This document shows positions 8,108 to 16,718 of a DNA stretch of 34,349 nt, piece by piece. Position 1 is the first letter of the stretch, and the number at the start of each line of letters is the position of its first letter. The DNA is from DTU036 sp964346475. GTDB taxonomy: Bacteria > Bacillota > Clostridia > Peptostreptococcales > Acidaminobacteraceae. The stretch is taken from assembly GCA_964346475.1 (NCBI GenBank), contig CAYFUM010000017.1, forward strand, positions 1-34,349. Reading direction: 5' to 3'. The position numbers were made by a program, and so were the translations under genes. The notes under the pieces are model-generated. The model was given only the letters and a program-made list of their open reading frames with translations, did no database searches and was not told the DNA's origin.

Positions 8108-9422
8108 GGCGGCTTACTCTAAATCTATAGTAGTCTAAGGCCTCAAACTCTCCTATACCCGCCTTATTTCTAGCGATTTCAACCTGTCTTTCCACAGTAT
8201 CTACCCCGGCAAGATCTGGCAAGAGAAGACCTTTGCGTCCCCCGCTTTTAACAATAACCCCATAGTTTACAGGATCTAGTTCCTCATAAGCACAGGCCTC
8301 AATGGGACCTAAAATATCAACACCAATGGCAAGATCTCCAAGTTCATCCTCCTCCACCCTGGGGAATCTTGGATCTTCAAGGGCTGCACTCCTAGTATTA
8401 GCAATAATCTCCTCAGCTAGATTGTTTCTAGCCGGCTCCAGACTACCTATACAACCCCTTAGCTGGCCGAACTTATGGAGGCTGACAAAGCAGGCGCCCT
8501 CCCTAGCTCTAAGTTCAGGAAAACTATCCCCTAGCTCTAAATCCCTGCCTTTTTTTATCAGCTCCTCCAGGGCACTCCTGGCCAGGATAAGCACCGGGTC
8601 CTTCTCCTCCTCAACCTCCAGATAGGCAGACATGTAGCCCACGCTCCAGGGGGCCCCATAGGCAAGAAGCTCACTTTTAATAGGTAAGCCTCTAAGGATA
8701 CCTGAAAGGATCTGTAGACTCCTTAGAGCACATTCTCCTGCATTTTTTACCATGGCCTCATCCAAGCTAAAAAACTCCTCTAGCCTTCCTTCTTCAATAA
8801 TCCTCCCTACCTCTCTATCAAAAACCTGGCCATCTTCATGAAAGTCATAGGATCCCTCAAGTTTAAGCCTATGAGAGAGATCCCCAGAAGCAATAACAAG
8901 GACTTTTCTACCTTGCCTTTCAATAGCCCTTCCCACCAGCCCTCCAAAATGGCCTAGTTCCTGGGCCGATAGGAAGCCATAGTTTATATGAAGAAGTTTG
9001 GGTTTTATTTGCAGATATTTCTCTAGGAAATACAAAGGAACAGTAGCACCGTGGTCAAGGCTCAAGCTCCCCAAACTTCTTGATGCCTCCTTGTCAAGAA
9101 AAAGGACGGGAAAATCCCTTGTCTCCACTCTTATAAGTTCAAGGAGCTCTCTGTCCAAATCATAGTCAAAGCTGAGCTTCTCAGCACCAAATTCTCCTAG
9201 ATCTCCTACCAGCCTATCACTATCAAGAATACATATTGCGTCGCGAAAAAGGTTGCCATGGGGACTGATTATTATTATAGTATCTGGTCTTGCCTCTCCA
9301 ATCCTTCTAGCAACAGCCTCCATAGCCTCATAGGTTTTTTGTGCCCTCTTTGCTTCACTTCCACCAATCTCCGGTATAACTATGGGCGGATGGGGAAGCA
9401 GGGCTCCTGCAATAAGTTTCAT
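8097..9422 (-). CDS. MEMO-AMMECR1 fusion protein (AmmeMemoRadiSam system proteins B and A)
   Basis: A 441-aa two-domain protein. Residues 1 to about 262 form a MEMO-like domain related to class III extradiol dioxygenases: LLPHPPIV near the start, SPHG at about 53-56, DHGATVPL in the middle, and SGDLSHR at about 180-186. Residues about 268-441 form an AMMECR1 domain with the characteristic LRGCIGSLEP motif and the DPRFPRV segment. The two are separate genes in many genomes; here they are fused and overlap the radical SAM gene. The metal-binding type His residues of the MEMO fold (PHP, PHG, DHG, SHR) are all present, so the domain looks intact. ATG at 9422 follows AAGGAG. Confidence 0.93.
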   Translation of the reverse strand: MKLIAGALLPHPPIVIPEIGGSEAKRAQKTYEAMEAVARRIGEARPDTIIIISPHGNLFRDAICILDSDRLVGDLGEFGAEKLSFDYDLDRELLELIRVETRDFPVLFLDKEASRSLGSLSLDHGATVPLYFLEKYLQIKPKLLHINYGFLSAQELGHFGGLVGRAIERQGRKVLVIASGDLSHRLKLEGSYDFHEDGQVFDREVGRIIEEGRLEEFFSLDEAMVKNAGECALRSLQILSGILRGLPIKSELLAYGAPWSVGYMSAYLEVEEEKDPVLILARSALEELIKKGRDLELGDSFPELRAREGACFVSLHKFGQLRGCIGSLEPARNNLAEEIIANTRSAALEDPRFPRVEEDELGDLAIGVDILGPIEACAYEELDPVNYGVIVKSGGRKGLLLPDLAGVDTVERQVEIARNKAGIGEFEALDYYRFRVSRHGN

Positions 9423-9528
9423 ATCTCTTCTCCTTATTAAGTATATTTTACCAAATACAGCCTAGAATCCCAAATTTAAAGGACAGAGCAGGGGGCTTTT
9501 GATATACTACTACTATAAAGGAGGTTCT

Positions 9529-10668
9529 ATGATTTTAATAAAGAAGATACATCTCTACTCCCCTCAGGATAGAGGTATAAAGGACCTGCTTCTAGCAGGT
9601 GGTAAAATCCTAATGATAGAAGATGATATTGAAAGCTTTTCAGATCAAATCAGGGTTATTGATGGTAGGGGAAAACTAGCAGTCCCCGGTTTTATAGATA
9701 ATCACGTCCACATCACTGGAGGAGGTGGCGAGGGCAGTTTTAAAACCAGGGTTCCTGAAATCACCCTTTCAAAACTCCTTGAAGCTGGTATCACCACTCT
9801 TGTGGGTCTGCTTGGAACCGATGGCTACACCAGAAGCGTTGAAAATCTCCTAGCCAAGGCCAAGGCTCTTAAAGAGGAGGGCCTTTCTGCCTTTATCCAT
9901 ACAGGTTCCTATGGCTATCCTTCCCTCACCCTAACTTCTAGTGTGGAAAAGGATATCCTCTTCATCGATGAGGTCCTAGGGGTCAAGGTAGCCCTGTCTG
10001 ACCATCGCTCCTCCAGCATGGATAAGAGGGAGCTAGCTCGCCTTGCCAGCCAGGCCAGGGTTGCTGGTATGCTATCTGGAAAACCTGGCATAGTAGTGGT
10101 CCATATGGGTGATGGTAAAAGAGCCCTAGAGCCTATCTTTGAAATCCTAGAAGAAACCGAGATCCCCATAAAGACCTTTAGACCAACCCATGTCAGCAGA
10201 AATCCCTGGCTACTTGACCAGGCTCTGACCTTTGCCGCCAGGGGTGGAATAATCGATATAACCTGTGGTGAAAAGGATGAGCTTGCTACAGGACAGGTCC
10301 TTAAAAGAGTAAAGGAAAAGAAAATAGCCTGGGAAAATATTACCCTGAGCTCCGATGGCTTTGGAAGTTTTTCCGACTATGATGAAAAGGGAAACCTTAT
10401 TAGAATTGGAGCTGCTTCGGTGGCTATTATCCACCAGGAATTTAAAAGTCTGGTGGAAGAGGGTTTTTCAATCGAGGAAATACTAATGCTTATTACTTCC
10501 AATGTTGCTAAAGCCCTGGAGATATACCCCAAAAAAGGAAGCCTGGAAAAGGGAAGTGATGCCGATCTACTTATTTTGGATAGTGGACTGGGGATCGAAA
10601 GTGTAATCGCCAGCGGTAAGCTAGTCTTGGACCAGGGAAAGGTCCTGTTCAAGGGTACCTACGAATAA
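9529..10668 (+). CDS. iadA: Isoaspartyl dipeptidase (beta-aspartyl-peptidase, M38)
   Basis: A cytoplasmic zinc amidohydrolase that splits isoaspartyl dipeptides, clearing the end products of damaged protein turnover. The metal site is complete: NHVH (HxH) near residue 59, the carbamylated lysine in GVKVALSDHRS, histidines in VVHMGD and RPTHVSR, and the aspartate in LSSDGFGSF. At 379 aa it matches IadA length. The frame is open to 9499, but AAAGGAGG lies just before the ATG at 9529, so that start is chosen. It is transcribed divergently from the MEMO-AMMECR1 gene and ends in a bidirectional terminator shared with psuG. Confidence 0.95.
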   Translation: MILIKKIHLYSPQDRGIKDLLLAGGKILMIEDDIESFSDQIRVIDGRGKLAVPGFIDNHVHITGGGGEGSFKTRVPEITLSKLLEAGITTLVGLLGTDGYTRSVENLLAKAKALKEEGLSAFIHTGSYGYPSLTLTSSVEKDILFIDEVLGVKVALSDHRSSSMDKRELARLASQARVAGMLSGKPGIVVVHMGDGKRALEPIFEILEETEIPIKTFRPTHVSRNPWLLDQALTFAARGGIIDITCGEKDELATGQVLKRVKEKKIAWENITLSSDGFGSFSDYDEKGNLIRIGAASVAIIHQEFKSLVEEGFSIEEILMLITSNVAKALEIYPKKGSLEKGSDADLLILDSGLGIESVIASGKLVLDQGKVLFKGTYE

Positions 10669-10670
10669 AA

Positions 10671-10700
10671 ATAATAGGAGTCCAGGGACTCCTATTTATT
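10671..10700. terminator. Bidirectional terminator between iadA and psuG
   Basis: Ten-base arms 10673-10682 and 10687-10696 pair perfectly around a 4-base loop. A/T-rich flanks on both sides let it serve both converging genes. Confidence 0.75.
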
Positions 10701-10740
10701 TGGCTTTAAGGCAGTAAATTCTACCATAAAACTAAAAGGG

Positions 10741-11649
10741 CTATCTATAGAGTTTAGCTAGCTCCACAGCCAGCTCTGTACCTACCCTAGCATTATTATA
10801 AACAAGTTCAATGTTGGCTTCTAGAGAAGAACCTTCGGTTACTCTTTTTAGCTCATCCAGCAAATAGGGGGTAACCCTCTTTCCAGATATTCCTAGCCTA
10901 GCTGCCTCCTCCAAGGCCCTCTCAATGGCAACTTCTATTAGTTCTGAGTCCAAGGAGGCCTCCTGGGGAATGGGAACTGCCAAAACACCACCACCTTCAA
11001 GGCCCAGATCCCACTTAGCCTTTAGGATAGCCGCTGCGTCGGCTCCGCTATCTACCCTAAAGTCTACAGGAAATCCGCTGCTTGGGGTATAAAAGGAGGG
11101 AAACTCCTCGGTCTTGTAACCCAGCACAGGAACCCCCTGGGTTTCTAAAACCTCCAGGGTCCTACCTATATCAAGAATACTCTTGGCTCCAGCACAGACA
11201 ACTGCCACCGAGGTCTTAGAAAGCTCTGTCAGATCTGCCGATATATCCATAGAGTCCTCACCCCCCCTATGAACACCCCCTATCCCCCCGGTGACAAAAA
11301 CCTTAATCCCTGCTAGCTCTGCCATGATCATGGTCGCTGCTACCGTGGTGGCTCCGTTTTTCTTCTTGGCAATCACATAGGGAAGATCTCTTCTACTGAC
11401 CTTTAGAGCATCCTGGCTGGTTGCTAAATACTCAAGCTCCTCATCACTTAGGCCCACTTTAAGGACCCCATCCAGTATAGCCATGGTGGCTGGTAGGGCC
11501 CCGCCCCTTCTTACTATCTCCTCCACCTCTCTAGCTGTTTCTAGATTCTCTGGATAGGGCATGCCATGGGCTATGATAGTTGATTCCAGGGCAACCACTG
11601 GTCTTCCCTCCTCCAGGGCTTTTCTTATTTCTTCTTTTATTTCAATCAT
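10741..11649 (-). CDS. psuG: Pseudouridine-5'-phosphate glycosidase
   Basis: Splits the C-C glycosidic bond of pseudouridine 5'-phosphate to give uracil and ribose 5-phosphate. The N-terminal VVALESTIIAHGMPYPEN contains the catalytic glutamate (Glu22). The lysine motif is in CAGAKSILDIGRTLE, and TGGIGGVHRG is the phosphate/metal region. At 302 aa it is of family length and full. It follows the PfkB-type kinase by only 5 bases, the standard psuK-psuG arrangement, so the two form one catabolic unit. Confidence 0.96.
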   Translation of the reverse strand: MIEIKEEIRKALEEGRPVVALESTIIAHGMPYPENLETAREVEEIVRRGGALPATMAILDGVLKVGLSDEELEYLATSQDALKVSRRDLPYVIAKKKNGATTVAATMIMAELAGIKVFVTGGIGGVHRGGEDSMDISADLTELSKTSVAVVCAGAKSILDIGRTLEVLETQGVPVLGYKTEEFPSFYTPSSGFPVDFRVDSGADAAAILKAKWDLGLEGGGVLAVPIPQEASLDSELIEVAIERALEEAARLGISGKRVTPYLLDELKRVTEGSSLEANIELVYNNARVGTELAVELAKLYR

Positions 11650-11654
11650 TTCTT

Positions 11655-12623
11655 CTACCAGGCGACAAAATCTGTCTCCACTTCCTTTCTTCGATTTTCA
11701 ACTTTTTTCTCATCAAGTACCAGGGCTTTTCTCTCACTTTCCAGGGTCAATAGGGCGGCAGCCTGGGCAAAGCCAGCCAGGTGCTTTAAATCCCATCCCC
11801 AATAATTGGAGTAGATTGCAGCTGCTAGAAATGCATCTCCAGCACCGGTTACACTTTTAATTCCTCTAACCCTGCCAGTAACATGGATAATTCCGCTCCT
11901 ATCTGCTACCATGACTCCATTTTCTCCCAGGGTCAAATAAACCTGTTGGACCCCCCTGGAAAGGAGCTCCTCAAGGCCGGATTTATAATCATCCTCCCCC
12001 TTCAGTTTCCTATCAAGGAGGGCCTCCATTTCTATTAAATTGGCCTTTAGGCCATAAATATACTTCAATGACTTGGAAAAACCCAGCCCCTTGTAGCTGG
12101 ATACAAGGTCCACAAAGATTTTCTTGTCCCCGTATTTTTGGCAGATATAGTCCAGGCTTTCCTCCTGCAAATTGGCATCAAGGACTATAAAGGCAGACTG
12201 GGCAATAAGCTCATCCTTGGTTGCAATAAATCCGGGATTTATCTCCTCTAGGATATCCATCTGATTAATTGCCACTATCATCTCACCCTTTTCATCCAAA
12301 ATCGATAAATAGACCGAGGTTGCCTGGTCTAGATAGAGGCTATCCTCCATATCTATTCCTAGAGCTTCCGAGGACTCCCTAAGAAATTTCCCCTGCTCAT
12401 CCCTACCTAGAGCAGAGATAAGCCTTACAGGGAGCCTCAGCTTTGCCAGGTTTTCAGCAATATTTCTGCCTACTCCCCCGGGAGATAGGTTTAGCCTACC
12501 GGGGTTTGAGTCGTAGAATTTAAGCTTTCCCCTGCTAATACCTTCCATATCCAGATTGCAGCCCCCTATTACTGTAATCTTTGGCTCCTCGCTGACTATT
12601 TTGACTTCGTCCTTTAAGTTCAT
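11655..12623 (-). CDS. psuK: PfkB-family sugar kinase, pseudouridine kinase
   Basis: Phosphorylates pseudouridine to the 5'-phosphate for the adjacent glycosidase. It is a ribokinase-fold protein of 322 aa: GGCNLDMEG at the N-terminus, SPGGVGRNIAENLAKL (PfkB signature 1) at about 47-62, and the anion-hole and catalytic motif VTGAGDAFLAA (signature 2) near 260. The family contains many sugar kinases, but coupling to psuG makes pseudouridine the likely substrate. The last 40 residues are highly charged (SERKALVLDEKKVENRRKEV), as in other PsuK proteins. Confidence 0.9.
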   Translation of the reverse strand: MNLKDEVKIVSEEPKITVIGGCNLDMEGISRGKLKFYDSNPGRLNLSPGGVGRNIAENLAKLRLPVRLISALGRDEQGKFLRESSEALGIDMEDSLYLDQATSVYLSILDEKGEMIVAINQMDILEEINPGFIATKDELIAQSAFIVLDANLQEESLDYICQKYGDKKIFVDLVSSYKGLGFSKSLKYIYGLKANLIEMEALLDRKLKGEDDYKSGLEELLSRGVQQVYLTLGENGVMVADRSGIIHVTGRVRGIKSVTGAGDAFLAAAIYSNYWGWDLKHLAGFAQAAALLTLESERKALVLDEKKVENRRKEVETDFVAW

Positions 12624-12684
12624 TTAGTCCTCACCTAGCTTTCTCTTAGCTACCTATGCTTGATTTACTAGTCTTTGCTAATTT

Positions 12685-13278
12685 TTACAAGTTAAAAAAT
12701 TCGGGGCTGGGATATTTTGCCCGGATCTGTAAATCCACCCTCTCCCTATCAAGAAAATACTCCACCTGGCCACTAAACCAGAGCTTAATCTCATCCCTTT
12801 CAACTAGCAGGGGCATTCTGTCATGGACAGGGGCAAGAAGACTATTGGCTGGACTTGTTACCAGGGAGAAATAGTTGCCATGGCTGATTCCTGCCATAAA
12901 AAACAGATCCCCTTGCCTATCAAACAAATACTGCTGTTTTATCAGGTTTCCACTTCTAGGACTGGGTACCTTCTCAGACCTGTGGACTTCATAAAAGCCA
13001 ATACTTGGAATAAGTAGCCGCCCCTTGCTAAAGGCCTCTGCCCAGATTTCTTTTTTCTCCAAACTGCTTTCTAGTCTTGTATTGACAAGGGGGGCCTTAG
13101 ACCAGGAAGTCTTAAATCCCCAGGTACTTTTTTCTATCTCAAGGGCTCCATCTTCCCAGAAAAGGACTGAGGCCTGCCTCCTGGGGAAAATCTCCAGGGG
13201 AGATTGATCTGAAAAATTTTTATCCTGAACCAAGTCTTCTAGGCCTAAGAGACTTGGAGTCAAATAGTGAACGCACAC
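12685..13278 (-). CDS. SOS response-associated peptidase family protein (YedK/HMCES)
   Basis: Covalently traps abasic sites in single-stranded DNA through its N-terminal cysteine. The protein starts Met-Cys, so Cys2 becomes the reactive residue after Met removal. Other family residues are visible: Asn in LVNTRLES, Glu in IPSIGFYE, and His in HDRMPLLV. Length (197 aa) fits. The start is GTG at 13278, six bases after AGGAGG; this GTG start is what places Cys at position 2. The ribosome site directly follows the terminator of the flavodoxin gene, so expression may depend on a promoter I could not locate or on read-through. Confidence 0.9.
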   Translation of the reverse strand: MCVHYLTPSLLGLEDLVQDKNFSDQSPLEIFPRRQASVLFWEDGALEIEKSTWGFKTSWSKAPLVNTRLESSLEKKEIWAEAFSKGRLLIPSIGFYEVHRSEKVPSPRSGNLIKQQYLFDRQGDLFFMAGISHGNYFSLVTSPANSLLAPVHDRMPLLVERDEIKLWFSGQVEYFLDRERVDLQIRAKYPSPEFFNL

Positions 13279-13290
13279 CTATTTCCTCCT

Positions 13291-13313
13291 AAAAAAAGGG
13301 AGTCCAAGCTCCC
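13291..13313 (-). terminator. Terminator of the flavodoxin gene
   Basis: GGGAG (13298-13302) pairs with CTCCC (13309-13313), followed on the minus strand by seven T's. It sits only about 10 bases before the ribosome site of the YedK-like gene. Confidence 0.75.
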
Positions 13314-13320
13314 GGTCAAG

Positions 13321-13737
13321 TTAAAAGAGTTCTGCCAGTGTCCTGCAGCCTTCAAGATCCATGGGGCCTGGGGCTTTTCTACAGATAAAGCCATCGTCCA
13401 AAAGATTTACTCCATGCTCTTCACACAGATCCTCCCAAGCCTCCATCCATTCTCCTCGGCCCCAGCCATAGGAGCCAAATAAAACCACTGGCTTTCCCTT
13501 TAGTTCTGGCAAAATATCTAGAAACATGGGCTTAAAGTGAATTTCTTCTAGGACCTCAATCCCCATGGAAGGACATCCAAAAATAAAGCCGCTATAATTC
13601 TTCACCTTTTCTGGTCCAAAATCTTGGGCCTGGTATAGATCAACCTCAAAACCTCTTTCCTGGGCACCTAAAACAACCGCATGAGCCATTTTTTCTGTAT
13701 TGCCTGTGCCACTCCAATAAACAACTGCAATCTTCAT
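13321..13737 (-). CDS. Short-chain flavodoxin
   Basis: A one-electron FMN carrier of 138 aa. The phosphate-binding loop SGTGNTEKMA is at residues 9-18. The second and third FMN loops are in the GCPSMG region (about 54-59) and FGSYGWGRGEW (about 87-97). It resembles the short flavodoxins of clostridia that replace ferredoxin under iron limitation. ATG at 13737 follows AGGAGG. It is probably a single-gene unit, with a lipoprotein gene 57 bases upstream on the same strand. Confidence 0.93.
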   Translation of the reverse strand: MKIAVVYWSGTGNTEKMAHAVVLGAQERGFEVDLYQAQDFGPEKVKNYSGFIFGCPSMGIEVLEEIHFKPMFLDILPELKGKPVVLFGSYGWGRGEWMEAWEDLCEEHGVNLLDDGFICRKAPGPMDLEGCRTLAELF

Positions 13738-13794
13738 GGATCCTCCTAAACCTCCTGGGGAGTAAATTTATTCTTATGTATAGGAGTATCTAAA

Positions 13795-14421
13795 TTAATC
13801 ATCTATGTCTTCAAATTCACCAAAGAAATCAAGGCTGCTAGCAGCAGTTAAAAATCCTGCGCTTAAAACATCTAGATAGTCTTCCCCAAGTTCCTTGAAA
13901 TACCACTTTTTATCAAGTCTAACTAGTTCCAAGTCCAGGATCTTTCTACCAGTGGCCTCCAACTTTTCTGGCATCACGTCTCTAATTATATCAGAATAAA
14001 TCTCATCTGGATCAAAATCTTCAAAGGAAAACTCAAAAGCTCGGCTAAAAATCTCCATAAAGATCCTCTGCAGGAGTTCCTTGGATTCGACGTGGTCTAC
14101 CTCAATCTTAAATCTAGCTTCCTCTCCCTTAACTTCTGATTCCAGTACTCTATAGCTAATTAACTGGGCACTGTCCTTAAAGTAGGTCTCCAGGTTTTTT
14201 TCAACCGGATTATTCTCCTTTAAGGGCGAATCTTCTTGAAAGAACTCCTCTATTTGAGATATATTTTCCTGGTTAGCAGGATCTATAAGCCCGGCAATGC
14301 TAGGGCTATCAAGCTTTTTTGAGGCTTCAAAAAGAGCTTCTAGGCTTCCTTCTGGTCCCGATGAAGGAGAACATCCCACAACCAGGGCTAGGACTAAAAT
14401 TATTAGTAAAATTCTTTTCAT
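13795..14421 (-). CDS. Predicted lipoprotein of unknown function
   Basis: A 208-aa protein with a classic lipoprotein signal: MKR, a hydrophobic stretch ILLIILVLALVV, then the lipobox ending at Cys17 (VVGC) followed by SPSSGPEG. The mature part is strongly acidic and predicted alpha/beta, with segments such as FEASKKLDSPSIAGLID and WYFKELGEDYLDVLSAGF. It looks like the small DUF4878/DUF5105-like lipoproteins with a cystatin/NTF2-like fold, but I cannot assign a family firmly. It is anchored on the outer face of the cytoplasmic membrane. ATG follows AGGAGG. Confidence 0.8.
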   Translation of the reverse strand: MKRILLIILVLALVVGCSPSSGPEGSLEALFEASKKLDSPSIAGLIDPANQENISQIEEFFQEDSPLKENNPVEKNLETYFKDSAQLISYRVLESEVKGEEARFKIEVDHVESKELLQRIFMEIFSRAFEFSFEDFDPDEIYSDIIRDVMPEKLEATGRKILDLELVRLDKKWYFKELGEDYLDVLSAGFLTAASSLDFFGEFEDIDD

Positions 14422-14505
14422 AGGTCCTCCTCTTTAAATTATAGCATAAAAGCTTGGGCTTGATCCTCTATTTGCTAAGAATGGGCTTTAAGTATTCCTT
14501 AACAC

Positions 14506-14535
14506 TTGTGTTTAGAAAATAAAGCTGGGTATAAG
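14506..14535 (+). promoter_or_regulatory. Candidate promoter of the ABC exporter unit
   Basis: TTGTGT (14506-14511) and TATAAG (14530-14535) with an 18-base spacer, about 27 bases before the first gene. It lies in the divergent gap with the lipoprotein gene. Confidence 0.45.
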
Positions 14536-14561
14536 ATTAACCAGCATCAAAGGAGGCTGCA

Positions 14562-14939
14562 ATGGAAAGGACTTATATTCAAATTTATACCTATGAGCAA
14601 GATGGCGGCAAGTACCTGCAAAAAAATGTCTTTACAGAAGATCTTGTTCTTTTAATGCAGACTTTTATATATGATGGTAGCATGGAGCCCGAAGAAGAGC
14701 TCCTTTTATTTGAATTAGACTATCCAGTCCAGGAGGATAAATTTAGGTCCCTTAAAAGAAGCCTAGACAAACACTTTGATGGCTTGGCTAAGAGCAGGGA
14801 CCAGGAGAGACTGCTGCTTATCGAAGAAGAGGGGCAAAGGGAGTTTAGAGGGGCGGGAGTTGAACCTGACCTCCTCTTCGAGCGCCTCTATGATAAGTTT
14901 ACTAGGATTGTAACCTATAGTAGCATTCCTTCAGGCTGA
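14562..14939 (+). CDS. Small soluble protein of unknown function ahead of the ABC exporter
   Basis: A 125-aa acidic protein with no signal peptide or membrane helix. I do not recognise the family. It opens with MERTYIQIYTYEQDGGKYL, carries an acidic central region (EPEEELLLFELDYP), and ends with FTRIVTYSSIPSG. AAAGGAGG precedes the ATG. It lies 27 bases before an ABC exporter gene pair and is likely co-transcribed with it. A regulatory or accessory role for the exporter is possible but is inference only. Confidence 0.75.
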   Translation: MERTYIQIYTYEQDGGKYLQKNVFTEDLVLLMQTFIYDGSMEPEEELLLFELDYPVQEDKFRSLKRSLDKHFDGLAKSRDQERLLLIEEEGQREFRGAGVEPDLLFERLYDKFTRIVTYSSIPSG

Positions 14940-14950
14940 ACAATTTAACC

Positions 14951-14966
14951 AGGGAGAGTTCTCCCT
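14951..14966 (+). promoter_or_regulatory. Perfect inverted repeat covering the ribosome site of the first ABC gene
   Basis: AGGGAGA (14951-14957) and TCTCCCT (14960-14966) are perfect complements and end directly against the ATG at 14967. The left arm is the only Shine-Dalgarno-like stretch for that start. A second possible start, ATG at 14994, has its own AGGAG six bases upstream and would not be masked. Confidence 0.5.
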
Positions 14967-16718
14967 ATGAAGAAAGAAGAAACAGGAGCACCTATGGTAA
15001 AAAAACTATTACCCTACATGAGAAAATACAAATGGCAGGCTATCCTAGCTCCCATAATTATGATAGTTGATGTAATGGGAGATATCCTAATACCCTATCT
15101 CATGAGTCTTATCGTAGATATTGGCATTGCAAATAGAGATACCCAGTATATCCTAAGGATTGGTCTTATTATGAGCCTGGTTACAATTACTGCTACGGCT
15201 CTAGGTATTTACAGTACCCATTTGGGGGCCACTGCAGGCTACGGTTTTGCCAGTGAAGTAAGAAAGGACGCCTATAAAAAAATCCAGGGCTTTTCCTTTG
15301 CCAACCTAGATAAACTTCACACCTCAAGTCTAATTACAAGAATCACCAACGACTGCAATACCCTGGGCCAAGTAACCATGATGACCCTGAGAATGGCGGT
15401 ACGTTCACCCTTTCTCCTACTTTTTGCACTGATCATGGCCTATAGAGTCGACGCTTCCCTGGCCAGGGTCTTTTTATTTGTAATACCTATAATGTTTATC
15501 GGAACAGTTCTTCTACTTAAAAAAGCAAGACCTCTATTTGATAGGATGCAGGAAGGTCTAGACAATCTCAACGGAATCGTCAGGGAAAATCTAATAGGCA
15601 TAAGATTAATTAAGAGCTTTAACAGGCAGGACTTCACTGAAGAAAGATTCAAGGTGAGAAATGACCAGCTCCAGGCTACATCCTTGGAAGCCATAGGTAT
15701 TATGGTGACAATGATGCCCCTGATGAACCTCCTCATATATGGTTGTATCCTAGCTGTGCTCTGGTATGGAGGGCAGATGGTCATGGTAGGCACCATGAAA
15801 AGCGGTGCACTAATTTCCTTTATAACCTATATTATGCAAATAATGATGGCTATGATGATGCTGAGCATGTACTTCATGCAGGCAACCAGGGGGGTAGCCT
15901 CTGCTAATCGTATTATTGAGGTCCTAGAGACCGAGCCTGATATCGTCTCCCCCCAGGGCGGTAAAGAGCTAATAAGGGATGGATCCATTGAGTTTAGAGA
16001 TGTTTGTTTTAAATATCCATCTAGCCCTGAACTTGCCCTAAAGGATATAAATCTAGTAGTAAAATCTGGAGAAACCCTAGGTATTATTGGCAGTACTGGA
16101 AGCTCAAAGTCCACACTGGTCCAGTTAATACCCAGGCTCTATGATGCCAGCCAGGGTCAGGTCCTGGTGGCGGGCAGCGATGTAAGGGACTATGATATAA
16201 AGGCCCTCAGAGATAAGGTGGCCTTTGTGCTGCAAACCAATGTGCTCTTTTCAGGAACCATAAGAGAAAACATGCTTTGGGGAGACGAAAATGCCAAGGA
16301 TGAAAAGATTATCTGGGCTCTAAAGAAAGCCCAGGCCTGGGAATTCGTCCAGGACTATCCCGATGGCCTTGACCATCCAGTGGAACAGGGTGGAAGTAAC
16401 TTCTCAGGGGGCCAGAGGCAGAGGCTCTCCATCGCAAGGAGCCTCATGAAGGATCCTAAAATTATTATCCTAGACGACTCCACCTCTGCAGTGGATGTGG
16501 CTACCGATGCTAGGATTCGCCAAGAGTTTAAAAAAGACCTGGCAGGTGTTACCACAATAATCATCGCCCAGCGGATTTCCTCGGTAAAGGATGCCGACAG
16601 AATCCTAGTTATGGAAAAGGGAGAGATAAATTCTATAGGAGATCACGAGAGCCTACTTTCTACCTCCAAGGTCTATCAGGAAATCTATAGCTCCCAGCAG
16701 AAAGGTCTAGCATCATGA
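14967..16718 (+). CDS. Heterodimeric ABC exporter subunit with degenerate ATP site
   Basis: Membrane domain (about residues 1-320, six helices) plus ATPase domain (about 335-583). The ATPase motifs are unusual. Walker A reads GSTGSSKST, with Ser where the second Gly is expected. Walker B ends LDDSTSAVD, with Asp in place of the catalytic Glu, and the switch His is Gln (IIAQRISS). Its signature NFSGGQ is intact. This is the degenerate half of heterodimeric exporters such as the TM287/288 type; the partner gene overlaps by 4 bases. The start is either 14967 or 14994 (MVKKLLPY). The substrate is unknown; drug or lipid export is typical for the class. Confidence 0.93.
   Translation: MKKEETGAPMVKKLLPYMRKYKWQAILAPIIMIVDVMGDILIPYLMSLIVDIGIANRDTQYILRIGLIMSLVTITATALGIYSTHLGATAGYGFASEVRKDAYKKIQGFSFANLDKLHTSSLITRITNDCNTLGQVTMMTLRMAVRSPFLLLFALIMAYRVDASLARVFLFVIPIMFIGTVLLLKKARPLFDRMQEGLDNLNGIVRENLIGIRLIKSFNRQDFTEERFKVRNDQLQATSLEAIGIMVTMMPLMNLLIYGCILAVLWYGGQMVMVGTMKSGALISFITYIMQIMMAMMMLSMYFMQATRGVASANRIIEVLETEPDIVSPQGGKELIRDGSIEFRDVCFKYPSSPELALKDINLVVKSGETLGIIGSTGSSKSTLVQLIPRLYDASQGQVLVAGSDVRDYDIKALRDKVAFVLQTNVLFSGTIRENMLWGDENAKDEKIIWALKKAQAWEFVQDYPDGLDHPVEQGGSNFSGGQRQRLSIARSLMKDPKIIILDDSTSAVDVATDARIRQEFKKDLAGVTTIIIAQRISSVKDADRILVMEKGEINSIGDHESLLSTSKVYQEIYSSQQKGLAS

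Noticed and set aside
16105..16135. A sequencing error in the Walker A motif of the first ABC subunit
   Set aside because: Walker B Asp and the switch Gln are degenerate in the same subunit, which is the known pattern of heterodimeric exporters, so the Ser is likely real.
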